From positions 1 to 64,000 of the forward strand of contig NZ_FWXU01000003.1 in the NCBI RefSeq assembly GCF_900176345.1: a stretch of DNA of 64,000 nucleotides, written 5' to 3'. The notes below the pieces were generated by a model. The model made no database searches and was not told the origin of the DNA. It was given only the letters and a program-made list of their open reading frames with translations. Shown here piece after piece: positions 1-8,661 of this stretch. Origin of the DNA: Rhizobium sp. RU36D. GTDB lineage: Bacteria > Pseudomonadota > Alphaproteobacteria > Rhizobiales > Rhizobiaceae. Made by a program: the position numbers and the translations under genes. The stretch's first letter is position 1; each line of letters starts with the position of its first letter.

Positions 1-96
1 AGCCCACCGCGAAGGGTGCTCGGCTTCGTGATCCAACACCATACGAACGGCGCGTTGACGGACTTCAGCTGAAAACTTGTTCGTTGTCTTGCTCAA
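1..96 (-). CDS. IS3-family transposase OrfA, N-terminal fragment
   Basis: The frame starts at TTG 96..94, preceded by GGAG at a good distance, and reads [20 protein letters not shown] followed by [12 protein letters not shown] before leaving the window. This is the characteristic N-terminus of OrfA proteins of IS3-family elements, the helix-turn-helix subunit that is combined with OrfB (DDE integrase) by programmed frameshifting. OrfB would lie outside the window to the left, so whether the element is intact cannot be judged. Confidence 0.75.
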   Translation of the reverse strand, partial: MSKTTNKFSAEVRQRAVRMVLDHEAEHPSRWA

Positions 97-149
97 AGTT
101 GCTCCAATTTCTCAGAAGTTGGAGCCTCCGGCAAACCCGGCGCGGTTCA
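1..149 (-). mobile_element. End of an IS3-family insertion sequence (partial)
   Basis: The minus strand from 149 begins TGAACCGCGCCGGGTTTGCC, which has the TGA start and GC-rich character of IS3-family terminal inverted repeats. About 50 bases inside it, a transposase OrfA reading frame opens and runs off the left window edge. Only one end is present, so the opposite repeat and the target-site duplication cannot be seen. The end falls inside a small reading frame on the same strand and interrupts it. IS subgroup assignment (IS51/IS407-like) is an inference from the OrfA N-terminus. Confidence 0.75.
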
Positions 150-424
150 ATGACTTCCTCGCTCTGATCGCACGCTGCACGGAGCTGGGCGACCTGGGAT
201 TCGAGATCAGCGATCAGGCGAACAGCGGTTAATGCCATCTGTTCCACGGTGCTTGCATGCTGACGTGCTGCACCAAGGACATCATAATATGCGTGCTCCC
301 GGCGGGCTTCACGGGCCGCATCCAGGCCGTCGAAGATGCCCTGAGCCAAGCTTGCTGCACCCGCACCGATTACCATCATCCCGCCGAGATTTGACATTGC
401 TGCCATGTCTGCAGGTGCTGACAT
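150..424 (-). pseudogene. Small hypothetical gene truncated by the IS element
   Basis: An ATG at 424, with GGAG six bases upstream, opens a frame of about 91 native codons. It then runs into the IS end at 149 and terminates inside it at 65-67. The retained part starts MSAPADMAAMSNLGGMM, has a Gly/Ala-rich stretch (VIGAGAASLAQG) and then a helical region with EAR/EQM/ESQ patterns that could be a short coiled coil. I do not recognise the family. The native C-terminus is lost in this window; the remainder, if it exists, would lie beyond the other IS end. Confidence 0.5.
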
Positions 425-901
425 GCTCCGCTCCAAGGTATGTTTCTACCGGCCAACACGTATGCCGGGCCCAACAGATCGAGGTAAGTCGGCATAAGCG
501 ACGTGGCGATCGATCCGTTAACGGAGCCCGTTGTGCCATTCAGAACCCGAAGTGAACTTGGTCGAAGCTATGGTGATCAAACCCTCGGGATCGGAAGCAG
601 CAGACAAACAATCATATGATGGCCTCCAGAAGCAGCGGCTGGAAACGCACACCAGGAACATGCGGGAGTTCGAGGAGCGAGGAAGAAATTCGCTTACAAC
701 TGACTTATCGAATCGAGGAATGGTACGCCCAGGAGCACCCGATCACCCCAGACGATCCCGGTTATCCACACCAATCCACAGGCGCAAAACAAGCGCAGAA
801 CTTCTATTCAAAAACAGCGTGTTACATCGAAAAGCGACAAAACAACCTGGAAAGTGACCAAGCCTCTGACACACAACCTTTTGATGGCTAAAGGTCAATG
901 A
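425..901. other. Accessory gap with decayed coding sequence, no intact gene recognised
   Basis: No convincing intact gene is seen. A plus-strand frame from ATG 570 reads MVIKPSGSEAADKQSYDG and on to MREFEERG. At about 675-682 the protein-like signal passes to the next frame, which reads EEEIRLQLTYRIEEWYAQEH and continues to about 860. A single-base frameshift in a roughly 95-residue gene would explain this, but it is weakly supported. The segment abuts the 3' end of a tRNA gene, a common integration boundary for mobile islands. Confidence 0.3.
570..891 (+). pseudogene. Possible frameshifted small hypothetical gene
   Basis: Two overlapping plus-strand frames give protein-like sequence only when joined. 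The first runs from ATG 570 to about 680 and ends near REFEERG. The second carries IRLQLTYRIEEWYAQEHPI, then TPDDPGYPHQSTGAKQAQ and NFYSKTACYIEKRQ, to the stop at 891. There is no good ribosome binding site before ATG 570. The family is unknown. The call rests only on where charged and aromatic residue composition looks natural, so it is tentative. Confidence 0.22.
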
Positions 902-977
<76 letters not shown>

Positions 978-1182
978 GCCTGCCCCGTCGCCGTGGCGTG
1001 ACCGGGCGTATAAACAGGATCGTCCACCTTGTCTATACGGCGCTTGCAAAATTCTTCGAGAAATCGCGAAAAACTTGATTTCATAGCGAAAAAGAAGGCG
1101 CCGAAAGACTGGCCCAAACGCCATATTCATCTTCCCAGCAAGCCATCGGGGCAGGATAGCGGCCAGGAGAAGGCGCGCTCCC

Positions 1183-2913
1183 TCAATACTCCAGCATGCC
1201 GGACGCCACGCGCACTGCCTGACCGCCGATGCGGGCGCGCAAGATATCGCCGTCCTTGGTATCGATATGCAGGTGGATATAGCTCGGCCGGCCCATCTCC
1301 ACCCCCTGTTCGATCATGAGGGGATAATGGCCGTCCGGCAGGTCGTCGAAGAAACGGATGGCGCCGGAGAGTGCGGCGACCGCGGACCCGGTGGCTGGAT
1401 CCTCGGCTATGCCCATGTGAGGCGAGAACATGCGGGCATGAAACTTGGCGGCATGGTGCATGCCGCCGCGGCAATAGACATAGGCCGAGACCAGCCCGCC
1501 TTGAACGAAGGGAGCCGCACGCTCCCACAGTTGCGGATCGAACTCGATTGCGCCCACGGCCGCCAGGTTATGCACGGGAACCAGCAGAAACGGCACACCG
1601 GCACTCCAGATCGAGGGCACGTGGTTTTCAAAACCGATGACACCGGGCGATATGCCAAGCGCGTCCGCCAGAGCTTCCGGATCAAGCGCCAGGTCGACGC
1701 GCGCCGATGTCTTGGGCAGGTCGAACTCAGCAAAGCTGACTTCACCCGGGCGCAACCGCACCGCACAGCGCACGGGACCGACATTCTCCTCCAGCACCGA
1801 GACCTGATCGATCTGCTGCGCATCCCCATGCTGGCGTTCCCCCAGGGCGACAGCAGCGCCAACGGTCGGATGGCCGGCAAAGGGCAGTTCGCGCCCCGGC
1901 GTGAAGATCCGCAGGCGGGCCGTATGGGCCGGGTTGGTCGGCGCCATGACAAAGACGGTTTCGGAGAGATTGAACTCCGCGGCGATCGCCTGCATTTCAC
2001 TGTCGTCAAGGCCCTCCGCCTCGAAGACCACCGCCAGCGGATTTCCCGCGAGTTTCCTGTTGGTGAAAACGTCATAGATGCAATAGGGCCGAGGCAATCG
2101 AATCTCCGCAGTCACACGATCGGACCGGCAGACTGCACGACCTTGGCAAAGCCTGCAAGCAACAGTATATGAGCCATGACGGGCGAAGTGCATCGCAAGA
2201 ATCGGCGCCATCGTCTTGCTATAGGGATGCGCCTGCGGATCGGGGCTTCGAATGGCGACACCGCCGGCGATTTCCTGCTCCGGGTCGGTCTTCATGTGCT
2301 CGGCTATGCGTTCCAGCATCTCGTCCGCCGTGAGGTCGAAATGGTAAAACCGGAAGATGCTGACGAACCTGCCCCAGCGCGTAGCGTACAGATTGGCATC
2401 GGCACGGGCTGATGTCAGGTCCAGGCCCGTCTCCTCCAGCACCTCCCGATGCATATTGCCATGGATATCGCAGACCCCGTCAGTCACGTCGTGCTCATCG
2501 AGCGATCCGGCGGCGCAATACACCATGCCGGGATTAGCCGTATGATCGGACATGCGAATGGCGATGATCGCGCCATCGCGAGAGACCGGCACCGCCATGC
2601 CGAAAAGATGACATGCACCTTCAGGCCCCGTCTGCCGGCGCCACCACAGATAGGTTGAAAACGGGATGACATGCGCCTCGGCCTTGATGGCCCCGTCGCT
2701 CAGAACAATCTTGCTGTGCAGCAACATGCGGCCGTCATAGAGGGCCGGATTGGCCGCCGCTTCCCTTTCCCAATTCAGCGCAATCGCCTCGCGGTTGGCG
2801 AGGTAGAGCGGATGATCGCCGGGCAAGACACTGATCTCAACCGAGTTTACCGGAAAGACGTTGAGATCCGCCGGCCAGGCGGAGGTGTCAAAGGCCAGAT
2901 TGTGTTCGGTCAT
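1183..2913 (-). CDS. NUDIX hydrolase / PhzF-family isomerase in one open frame
   Basis: This is a 576-residue open frame with two unrelated domains. Residues 1 to about 250 are NUDIX-like; the box is degenerate, with REVLEETGL intact but the upstream Gly and Glu positions not matching. Residues from about 275 are a complete PhzF-type epimerase/isomerase ([41 protein letters not shown]). The junction is suspicious: one frame over, the minus strand reads [19 protein letters not shown] and stops at 2112-2114, overlapping by four bases a GTG at 2115 that would start PhzF. The fusion is therefore probably a product of a one-base indel (real or a sequencing error) in two formerly overlapping genes. 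The start overlaps by four bases the stop of the upstream gene at 2910. Physiological substrates are unknown for both domains. Confidence 0.8.
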   Translation of the reverse strand: MTEHNLAFDTSAWPADLNVFPVNSVEISVLPGDHPLYLANREAIALNWEREAAANPALYDGRMLLHSKIVLSDGAIKAEAHVIPFSTYLWWRRQTGPEGACHLFGMAVPVSRDGAIIAIRMSDHTANPGMVYCAAGSLDEHDVTDGVCDIHGNMHREVLEETGLDLTSARADANLYATRWGRFVSIFRFYHFDLTADEMLERIAEHMKTDPEQEIAGGVAIRSPDPQAHPYSKTMAPILAMHFARHGSYTVACRLCQGRAVCRSDRVTAEIRLPRPYCIYDVFTNRKLAGNPLAVVFEAEGLDDSEMQAIAAEFNLSETVFVMAPTNPAHTARLRIFTPGRELPFAGHPTVGAAVALGERQHGDAQQIDQVSVLEENVGPVRCAVRLRPGEVSFAEFDLPKTSARVDLALDPEALADALGISPGVIGFENHVPSIWSAGVPFLLVPVHNLAAVGAIEFDPQLWERAAPFVQGGLVSAYVYCRGGMHHAAKFHARMFSPHMGIAEDPATGSAVAALSGAIRFFDDLPDGHYPLMIEQGVEMGRPSYIHLHIDTKDGDILRARIGGQAVRVASGMLEY

Positions 2914-4019
2914 GCGATATCCAATGTCATCACCACCGGGCAGTGGTCCGAAGCTTTTGGTCGGTCCCAGCCCACGCGTGGATAGCGCTCCACCGCCTGC
3001 CCCGGCGGAAAGACGGTGCGAAACGGCTGCCCTGCCCTGACGATCTCCGGCAAGCGCCCGGCATTGGCCCGGGCGAGCGCTGGCGACAGCCAGATATAGT
3101 CGAGCTGGCAGAGATGCTGCTCCTCGGGGCCGCGGGCATGGTAGAGCGTCCAGCGGTCCATGACCTCGCGGCGCTGCATCGGATTTTCAACAAAGCCATC
3201 ATGGCTCAGCACATCGAGCGCGCTCGGCAAGTCCCCGACAGGCTGAAAGCGGTAGCCGCTGCGGCGATCCCCGATGACATCCACCCGTTCCTGATAGTCG
3301 TTCATGTCGCCGCAGATGGCAAAGCGCTTGTCCGCCGTGTGGCCCTTGCCAAAGCGGTTCTCGATGATGTGACGCAGCGCCTTCACCTCCGCCGTGCGAA
3401 CCGGCATGGTCGCTGTACGGCCATCCATGCCGTCGCGCGGGCTGCTCATGGACTTCAGATGCACCACGTAGAGCGTGAACGGCTTGCCGCCGATGCGCAG
3501 GTCCATTTCCAGGCAGTCACGCTTGAAGATCTTGTCGTCGGCCTGGTTGGTTGCCTCAAGCTCGCGGTTGAACAGTCCCAGGTCGCGATAGGTCAATGCT
3601 GCATGGCTCTTGATATCGACGACCTCGATCTTCTGGCCATCCCGCGTTTCCTCGCGCATCATCACGGCCACGTCGATGCCCCGGCTATCATTTCCCTCGA
3701 CGAGATATTTCTGCCGATAGCCATGCCCGACCATACGAAACAGATAGCCGTATTCGAAGGCGGACAGCGCCGCCATGTTATCGACCTCCTGCAGGCACAG
3801 GATATCCGCATCGGCATCGGCAATCGCCAGTGCCGAATGCTGGCGGGTGTCATCGGTCGAGGCCACCACGCGGGCCGCCTCCAGCCGTTTGTAGTCCTCC
3901 TCGTTCGCCACCTCGAACAGCTTCAGCACCCGATCCTGGCGCAACTGGTTGCGGAACCCGGTGAAATCGAAGCGCATCATGAGGTTTTCGACATTGAAGG
4001 TGGCAAGCCGCAAGGACAT
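2910..4019 (-). CDS. Endonuclease/exonuclease/phosphatase-fold protein
   Basis: The 369-residue protein begins MSLRLATFNVENLMMRFDF, the classic ATFNVENL start of the EEP superfamily. It continues with LCLQEVDN (metal-binding Glu), an internal HLKS, ICGDMNDY (catalytic Asp/Asn) and a C-terminal SDHCPVV (catalytic Asp-His), so all hallmark residues of the DNase I-like fold are present. No signal peptide is visible, suggesting a cytoplasmic phosphodiesterase or nuclease of unknown substrate. Its stop overlaps the NUDIX/PhzF start (ATGA), so the genes are translationally coupled. Confidence 0.9.
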   Translation of the reverse strand: MSLRLATFNVENLMMRFDFTGFRNQLRQDRVLKLFEVANEEDYKRLEAARVVASTDDTRQHSALAIADADADILCLQEVDNMAALSAFEYGYLFRMVGHGYRQKYLVEGNDSRGIDVAVMMREETRDGQKIEVVDIKSHAALTYRDLGLFNRELEATNQADDKIFKRDCLEMDLRIGGKPFTLYVVHLKSMSSPRDGMDGRTATMPVRTAEVKALRHIIENRFGKGHTADKRFAICGDMNDYQERVDVIGDRRSGYRFQPVGDLPSALDVLSHDGFVENPMQRREVMDRWTLYHARGPEEQHLCQLDYIWLSPALARANAGRLPEIVRAGQPFRTVFPPGQAVERYPRVGWDRPKASDHCPVVMTLDIA

Positions 4020-4194
4020 GGGGATTTCAGCCTTTCCTGCCTGCCGAGCCTAGCGAAGGAAGCGTGCCACAGCAGGTGCTTAAGCATTTATCTCGGGAGT
4101 TGTGGCACGGCAAAGGGTATCGCTCGAATGTCTGTATATTATTCTCTCCGACCTCAATAACATGGCGAAAAGCAAAGATGGAGGAGAGCCTGAC

Positions 4195-4572
4195 ATGCTG
4201 CGTCAAACGAGCGTTCTGGTCAGTTGCATGCTGGCGTTTTTCATGGTGATTCCGCCAGCGACCGCTCGGGCTGACAGCTATGGCGCCATAGCCTATTCAC
4301 CCCGAACCGGCTCGACCGGGTGGTCCTACTCGTTCGATACGCGTGTCGGCGCGGAACGGCGGGCGATGCAGGGATGCACCTCCCATGCGCGCGACTGCCG
4401 GATTGCGATCTGGTTCGTCAATGCATGCGGCGCGCTGTCTGTCGGCTCAAGCGGTTGGGGCTCGGGATGGGGCAGCGATCGCGCTCGCGCGGAATATGAA
4501 GCCAACCGCTCCTGCAGCGGTCAGACCCGCGGCTGCCGCGTCATACGCTGGCAGTGCTCAGGCGCCCGGTGA
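4195..4572 (+). CDS. DUF4189-type secreted protein
   Basis: The start is ATG 4195, seven bases after a strong GGAGGAGA. Longer versions of the frame lack a binding site and would bury the signal peptide. The 125-residue product has a signal sequence (MLRQTSVLVSCMLAFFMV to about ARA). The mature domain has a GAIAYSPRTGSTGWSYS start and paired Cys (CTSHARDC, NACGAL, CSGQTRGC, QCS), matching DUF4189. It is predicted to be exported and disulphide-bonded. The function of the family is not established. It converges with the ABC operon, with only four bases between the stops. Confidence 0.8.
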   Translation: MLRQTSVLVSCMLAFFMVIPPATARADSYGAIAYSPRTGSTGWSYSFDTRVGAERRAMQGCTSHARDCRIAIWFVNACGALSVGSSGWGSGWGSDRARAEYEANRSCSGQTRGCRVIRWQCSGAR

Positions 4573-4576
4573 GCCG

Positions 4577-5608
4577 TCACAACCGCCAGCCTCGGTTGAT
4601 CGCCACATGGAGGCGGTCGCCCACCTGAACCTTGTCGCGGGCATAGGCCCGTAGGGCCTGGCCGTCAGCAAGCTCGAGGCGCAGTGCATATCGCTCTCCC
4701 TCGAACAGGGCGGAGGCCACACGGACCGGCAGCCCCTCGGCACAAAGCGCGACATCCTGCGGCCGCACAAGAACATCCATCCTCGGCTGGTTCAGCACCG
4801 AATGCCTGGCGATCATGGTTTCAAGCCGCTGCCTGTCGAAAAGCCGATCGTTGACGCCATCGTCGGGCAGCGAGAGAATGGAGCCCTGCCCGATCAGGGC
4901 GCCCACCTGCCTGCCTTCGGGTCGGGCATAGATCTCGTCCGGCGGCGCGACCTGCAGCAAGCGCCCCTCCGCCATGACGCCGACATCGGTGGCGAGCGCC
5001 ATCGCTTCGGCCTGGTCATGGGTGACATAGACGATGGTGGCACCGGAGCGGATGTGAAAATCCCGAAACGCCTCCTCCATCTCCTGTCGCAGATGGCGAT
5101 CGAGATTGGCCAGTGGCTCATCCAGCAGCACCACGTCAGGCGATGTGACCAGGCACCGTGCAAGCGCCACGCGCTGGCGCTGGCCGCCGGAGAGATCGGC
5201 CGGCCGACGATCGGCATAGCTTTCCAGCCGGACGGAGGCCAGCGCCTCCCGCACCTTGGCTTGAGCCGCAGCACCACTCGATCCGCGCACCTTCAGGGGA
5301 TAGCCGACATTCTCTGCAACCGTCATATGCGGCCAGAGCGCATAGGACTGGAACACCATCGCCATGTTTCGCCGCTCCGGCGGTACCACAGCCGTGGCAT
5401 CCGACAGCACCCGGCTCCCCAACAGGACAGCGCCGTCAGTCGGCGCCTCGAAGCCGGCGATCATGCGCAACACCGTGGTCTTGCCGCAACCGGACGGGCC
5501 TAAAAGCGCCAGAAAGCCGCGTTCCCGAATGTCGAGCGTGACATCGCTGACGGCAGGACGCCCGGTACCAAAATCCTTGCAGAGGTTACGAAGGGTCAGT
5601 TGCGCCAT
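4577..5608 (-). CDS. ABC importer ATPase, Fe3+/AfuC-FbpC type
   Basis: The 343-residue ATPase has Walker A GPSGCGKTT (37-45), signature LSGGQRQ (139-145) and Walker B VVLLDEP (159-165) with DEPLANLD and a switch His in YVTHDQAEA. The C-terminal about 110 residues are a TOBE-like regulatory extension, as in the CUT1/FbpC/PotA group. It is the last gene of the minus-strand operon (binding protein, permease, ATPase) and its start overlaps the permease stop by 13 bases. Substrate assignment as ferric iron is by family resemblance; phosphonate- or thiamine-type importers are alternatives. Confidence 0.9.
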   Translation of the reverse strand: MAQLTLRNLCKDFGTGRPAVSDVTLDIRERGFLALLGPSGCGKTTVLRMIAGFEAPTDGAVLLGSRVLSDATAVVPPERRNMAMVFQSYALWPHMTVAENVGYPLKVRGSSGAAAQAKVREALASVRLESYADRRPADLSGGQRQRVALARCLVTSPDVVLLDEPLANLDRHLRQEMEEAFRDFHIRSGATIVYVTHDQAEAMALATDVGVMAEGRLLQVAPPDEIYARPEGRQVGALIGQGSILSLPDDGVNDRLFDRQRLETMIARHSVLNQPRMDVLVRPQDVALCAEGLPVRVASALFEGERYALRLELADGQALRAYARDKVQVGDRLHVAINRGWRL

Positions 5609-7290
5609 GGTACGACACCTCTCGGCAGCCGTGCCGCCATCAGTTCCAGCAGCAGCATCAGGATAACGACCAAGATCACCACCAGCACCGAAAGCGCCGA
5701 GGCAAGATCGTAGGAGCCGCTGTCATCGAGATTGTAAATCGCAACGCCCAGCGTCTGGGTACCGGCGGACCACAACAGGGCTGACACGGTCAGCTCGTTG
5801 CAGGCGATCAGGAAGACCAGGATGACGGAAGCGCCGGCAGCGGGCGCGATCAGCGGCACGACGATATCGCGAAGCCGCCGCTGAAATCCGGCCCCTGCCA
5901 GTCGCGCCGCCTCTTCCAAGGCCGGATCGAGCTGCCGCATGGCGCTGATGACGGGCTTCAGCCCAACGGCGAAGAAACTGGAGAGATAGGCTGCGAGAAT
6001 GATCCAGATGGTGCCGTAGATCGTCACGTTCACGACCGGCAGCGGCGCTGCGAAGACCAGGATGAAGGCCACCGACAGCACAATACCGGGCAAGGCATAG
6101 GGTATCTCGATCAGTCCCATGACAAGGCGCGCAAAGCGGCCGGGGCGGCGGGTGACCGCATAGGCCGTCAGCACCGATATCACCAGGAGCCCTGCGGCCG
6201 TCGCGGAAGCGAGAAAGATCGAATTGGCAAACGCCGTTCTTGTCACGGTCTGCCGCAGCAGGATCTCTTCATAGGCAGACAGCGACAGCGTCTTCCATGA
6301 CAGCGCCACCCCATAGGCTGGCACCAGGGACGCCGACAAGAGGGCAAGAAACGGCGCGAGCAGAATGGCAAACAGGATAGCCCACAACAGTGCCTCCAGC
6401 GGCAGCCTGAGCCGTCCAAGCGTGAATGTCGTGGTGGCGCCGGAGAGGCCGATGATGCGGTAGTCCCTGCCCTTCAGCGCCATTTCCTGCACCTGCAGAC
6501 CTGCGACCGCCATCAGGCCGATCATCGCGGAAAGCATGGAAATATCGCCGAACGTGCTGGTGCCGAAGCTGGCAAAGCGGGAATAGATCAGCGTCGGCAG
6601 GGTATGGATCGAAGCGGGAATGCCGAGGATGGCCGGAATGCCAAAATTGCCCACACCAGAGACGAAGGCAATGGCGGCACCGGCAATCAGACCGGGGGCG
6701 GACAGAGGCAGCACGATGTGCCTCAGCACCTGTCCCGGCGATCCGCCCGACAGCCGGGCGGCCTCAATGCCATCGCGCGGCAGGGCCAGCAGCCCCGCTC
6801 GCAGCGCCAGATAAACCAGCGGCGCATGCTGCACACCATAGAGAAGCGCGATGCCGGCGATGGAATAAAGCGGCTGCGGGCTGCCGAGCGGCGGCGCGAG
6901 CCCCAAGGATTTCAGAAGCGGGCTCGATGGTCCCGACATGCCGATCCAGGCGAGCGCGGTAACCTGCGGCGGGATCATCATCGGCAACATGAAGAGGAAG
7001 CTCAGCAGCCATTTCGACCTGATATCCGCCAGTGTCAGGGAAAATGCGAACAAGGCGCCGATGGCGACCGCAAGGACCATGCCCAGCAGCGAGGTGACCA
7101 GCGTGTTATAGACCGCCGCCCAGACCGTCGCTTCCGACAGCAGTGCCCAGACGCCACCCGACAGGGCCGACGTCACCCCGGCCGCCAACAGCCTGACCAG
7201 CGGCAGCGCGCAAAGGCAAAGGGTCGTCGCCAGGACAAACGGAAACAGCCAGCGGGGCTGGCTGTTTGATATGCTAAGGGAATGCGACAT
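5596..7290 (-). CDS. ABC importer permease, duplicated FbpB type
   Basis: The 564-residue membrane protein consists of two tandem permease units of about six segments each. Each unit carries an EAA-loop motif that contacts the ATPase: EAARLSGGSPGQVLRHIVLP in the first half and EEAARLAGAGFQRRLRDIVV in the second. A single fused permease is typical of ferric-ion (SfuB/FbpB) and related importers. It begins 12 bases after the binding-protein gene and overlaps the ATPase gene. The inner-membrane location is clear; the transported substrate is not. Confidence 0.9.
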   Translation of the reverse strand: MSHSLSISNSQPRWLFPFVLATTLCLCALPLVRLLAAGVTSALSGGVWALLSEATVWAAVYNTLVTSLLGMVLAVAIGALFAFSLTLADIRSKWLLSFLFMLPMMIPPQVTALAWIGMSGPSSPLLKSLGLAPPLGSPQPLYSIAGIALLYGVQHAPLVYLALRAGLLALPRDGIEAARLSGGSPGQVLRHIVLPLSAPGLIAGAAIAFVSGVGNFGIPAILGIPASIHTLPTLIYSRFASFGTSTFGDISMLSAMIGLMAVAGLQVQEMALKGRDYRIIGLSGATTTFTLGRLRLPLEALLWAILFAILLAPFLALLSASLVPAYGVALSWKTLSLSAYEEILLRQTVTRTAFANSIFLASATAAGLLVISVLTAYAVTRRPGRFARLVMGLIEIPYALPGIVLSVAFILVFAAPLPVVNVTIYGTIWIILAAYLSSFFAVGLKPVISAMRQLDPALEEAARLAGAGFQRRLRDIVVPLIAPAAGASVILVFLIACNELTVSALLWSAGTQTLGVAIYNLDDSGSYDLASALSVLVVILVVILMLLLELMAARLPRGVVPWRN

Positions 7291-7302
7291 AGAACCTGTC
7301 GA

Positions 7303-8283
7303 TCAGTTCGTGCCGAAGATGCCGGAGAAGGTCTTCAGATCCGCTTCGGTGGCCTTGAGCGCCGCAGCAGCGTCGATCGGCAGGACCTTGATCGTGTCGC
7401 GCGCCGGGAAGCCTGCCGGAACCGGCATGCCATTGCGAGCCGGGATATAGCCAAGCTTCAGGAAGCCTTCCTGGCCCTTTTCCGACAGGACGTAGTCGAC
7501 GAACTTCTTGGCGGCTTCGGCATTTTTGGTGGTGGAGAGGATGGCCACCGGTTCGGTCACGGCCGAAACACCTTCTGCCGGGAAGACAAACTCGACCGGC
7601 GCGCCCTTGGCCTTTTCGCGGATCGGCATGTAGTCCACGACCACGCCATAGGCCTTTTCGCCTGATGCGACCGACTTCAGGACAGCGCCGTTGCCGCCTG
7701 AGGCGATCGCGCCATTGGCCTGCAGCGCCTTGTAGTAATCCCAGCCGAGGCCCGGTACGGCCGCTAGCGTCTGCGCATGAATGAGCGCTGCACCCGAGGT
7801 CAGCGGGCTCGGCATGGTGACGAGGCCCTTGGCTTCCGGCTTGGCCAGATCGGCCCAACTCGTCGGCTTCATGGCGGCAGCCGTGTTGTAAATGATGCCG
7901 GTCGTGATCAGCTTGGTCGAGTAGTAGGCACCATCCGCATCATAGAGGCTCTTGTCGTAGTTGGCGGCCTCCGCAGACTTGTAGGCCATCAGCTGTCCGG
8001 CCTGCTTCATGCGCTCCAGCGTCACGGTGTCGGCAATCAGCAGCAGGTCAGCGACAGGGTTGCCGGCCTCGATCTCGGCCATCAGCTTTGCCATGATCTT
8101 CGGCGTACCGTCGCGCACCCAGTCGACCTTGATATCCGGATTGGCGGCCATGAAGCCGTCGACGGTCGCCTGCGCATCTTCATTCGGCTGGCTGGTATAG
8201 AGCACCAGATTGGCCGCACCGGCCCCAGAGGCGGCCAGCGTGAGCGCCATGGCGGATGCAAGCGTGGCAAGAATGTTCTTCAT
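7303..8283 (-). CDS. ABC importer periplasmic substrate-binding protein, AfuA-like
   Basis: The 326-residue protein has a signal peptide (MKNILATLASAMALTLAASG to AGA) and the extracellular binding fold of the Fe3+/putrescine/phosphonate group (LVLYTSQPNEDAQATVDGF, TKLITTGIIYNT, GYIPARNGMPVP). The ligand-coordinating Tyr pair common in ferric-binding proteins cannot be assigned securely by eye, so iron is a hypothesis. It is the first gene of the operon and is preceded by a GAGGG binding site. The leader holds a GGACCC/GGGTCC inverted repeat at about 8290-8314. Confidence 0.88.
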   Translation of the reverse strand: MKNILATLASAMALTLAASGAGAANLVLYTSQPNEDAQATVDGFMAANPDIKVDWVRDGTPKIMAKLMAEIEAGNPVADLLLIADTVTLERMKQAGQLMAYKSAEAANYDKSLYDADGAYYSTKLITTGIIYNTAAAMKPTSWADLAKPEAKGLVTMPSPLTSGAALIHAQTLAAVPGLGWDYYKALQANGAIASGGNGAVLKSVASGEKAYGVVVDYMPIREKAKGAPVEFVFPAEGVSAVTEPVAILSTTKNAEAAKKFVDYVLSEKGQEGFLKLGYIPARNGMPVPAGFPARDTIKVLPIDAAAALKATEADLKTFSGIFGTN

Positions 8284-8553
8284 GATCGGACCCTCATTGA
8301 TATGGGGTCCCTCTACGCCGGGCGCTTAACAGTGATATGACAATCATCAAGCACGCCAAGACGTCATGAGGGCGATAAACCGGCGCGGCAAGATGAAGAC
8401 GAAGGTGCAGACGGATGTTTTTGCCGGCTTTTTTGCCGCCGGCTATCAGATGACATGGCGGCGCGGTTACCAAAGGGCAATTAATCCCGGATAGAAACGA
8501 TCCTAACCTGCCGATCCACCCCCGGCTTGGCAAACGTCTCGTTTGTCATGGCC
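8284..8553. other. Divergent intergenic region between the ABC operon and the channel gene
   Basis: No gene is seen. The region holds the leader of the substrate-binding protein on the minus strand and a perfect CAAACG-TCT-CGTTTG palindrome at 8531-8545 just upstream of the plus-strand promoter candidate. This could be an operator, but no cognate regulator lies next to it. Confidence 0.4.
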
Positions 8554-8581
8554 TTGGGGACAAGGACGCAGAAACTATAAT
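8554..8581 (+). promoter_or_regulatory. Sigma70-type promoter candidate for the channel gene
   Basis: A perfect TATAAT lies at 8576-8581, with TTGGGG at 8554-8559 and a 16-base spacer. The predicted start is near 8588, giving a leader of about 70 bases before ATG 8662. A 15-base palindrome lies just upstream at 8531-8545. Confidence 0.45.
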
Positions 8582-8661
8582 TGGGACGAAGGCTGACGGT
8601 CTTGCACCTCGCGGGGAGAGGTGTAACCGATATAGCAACAAGGATGGGGACACCACTCGAC

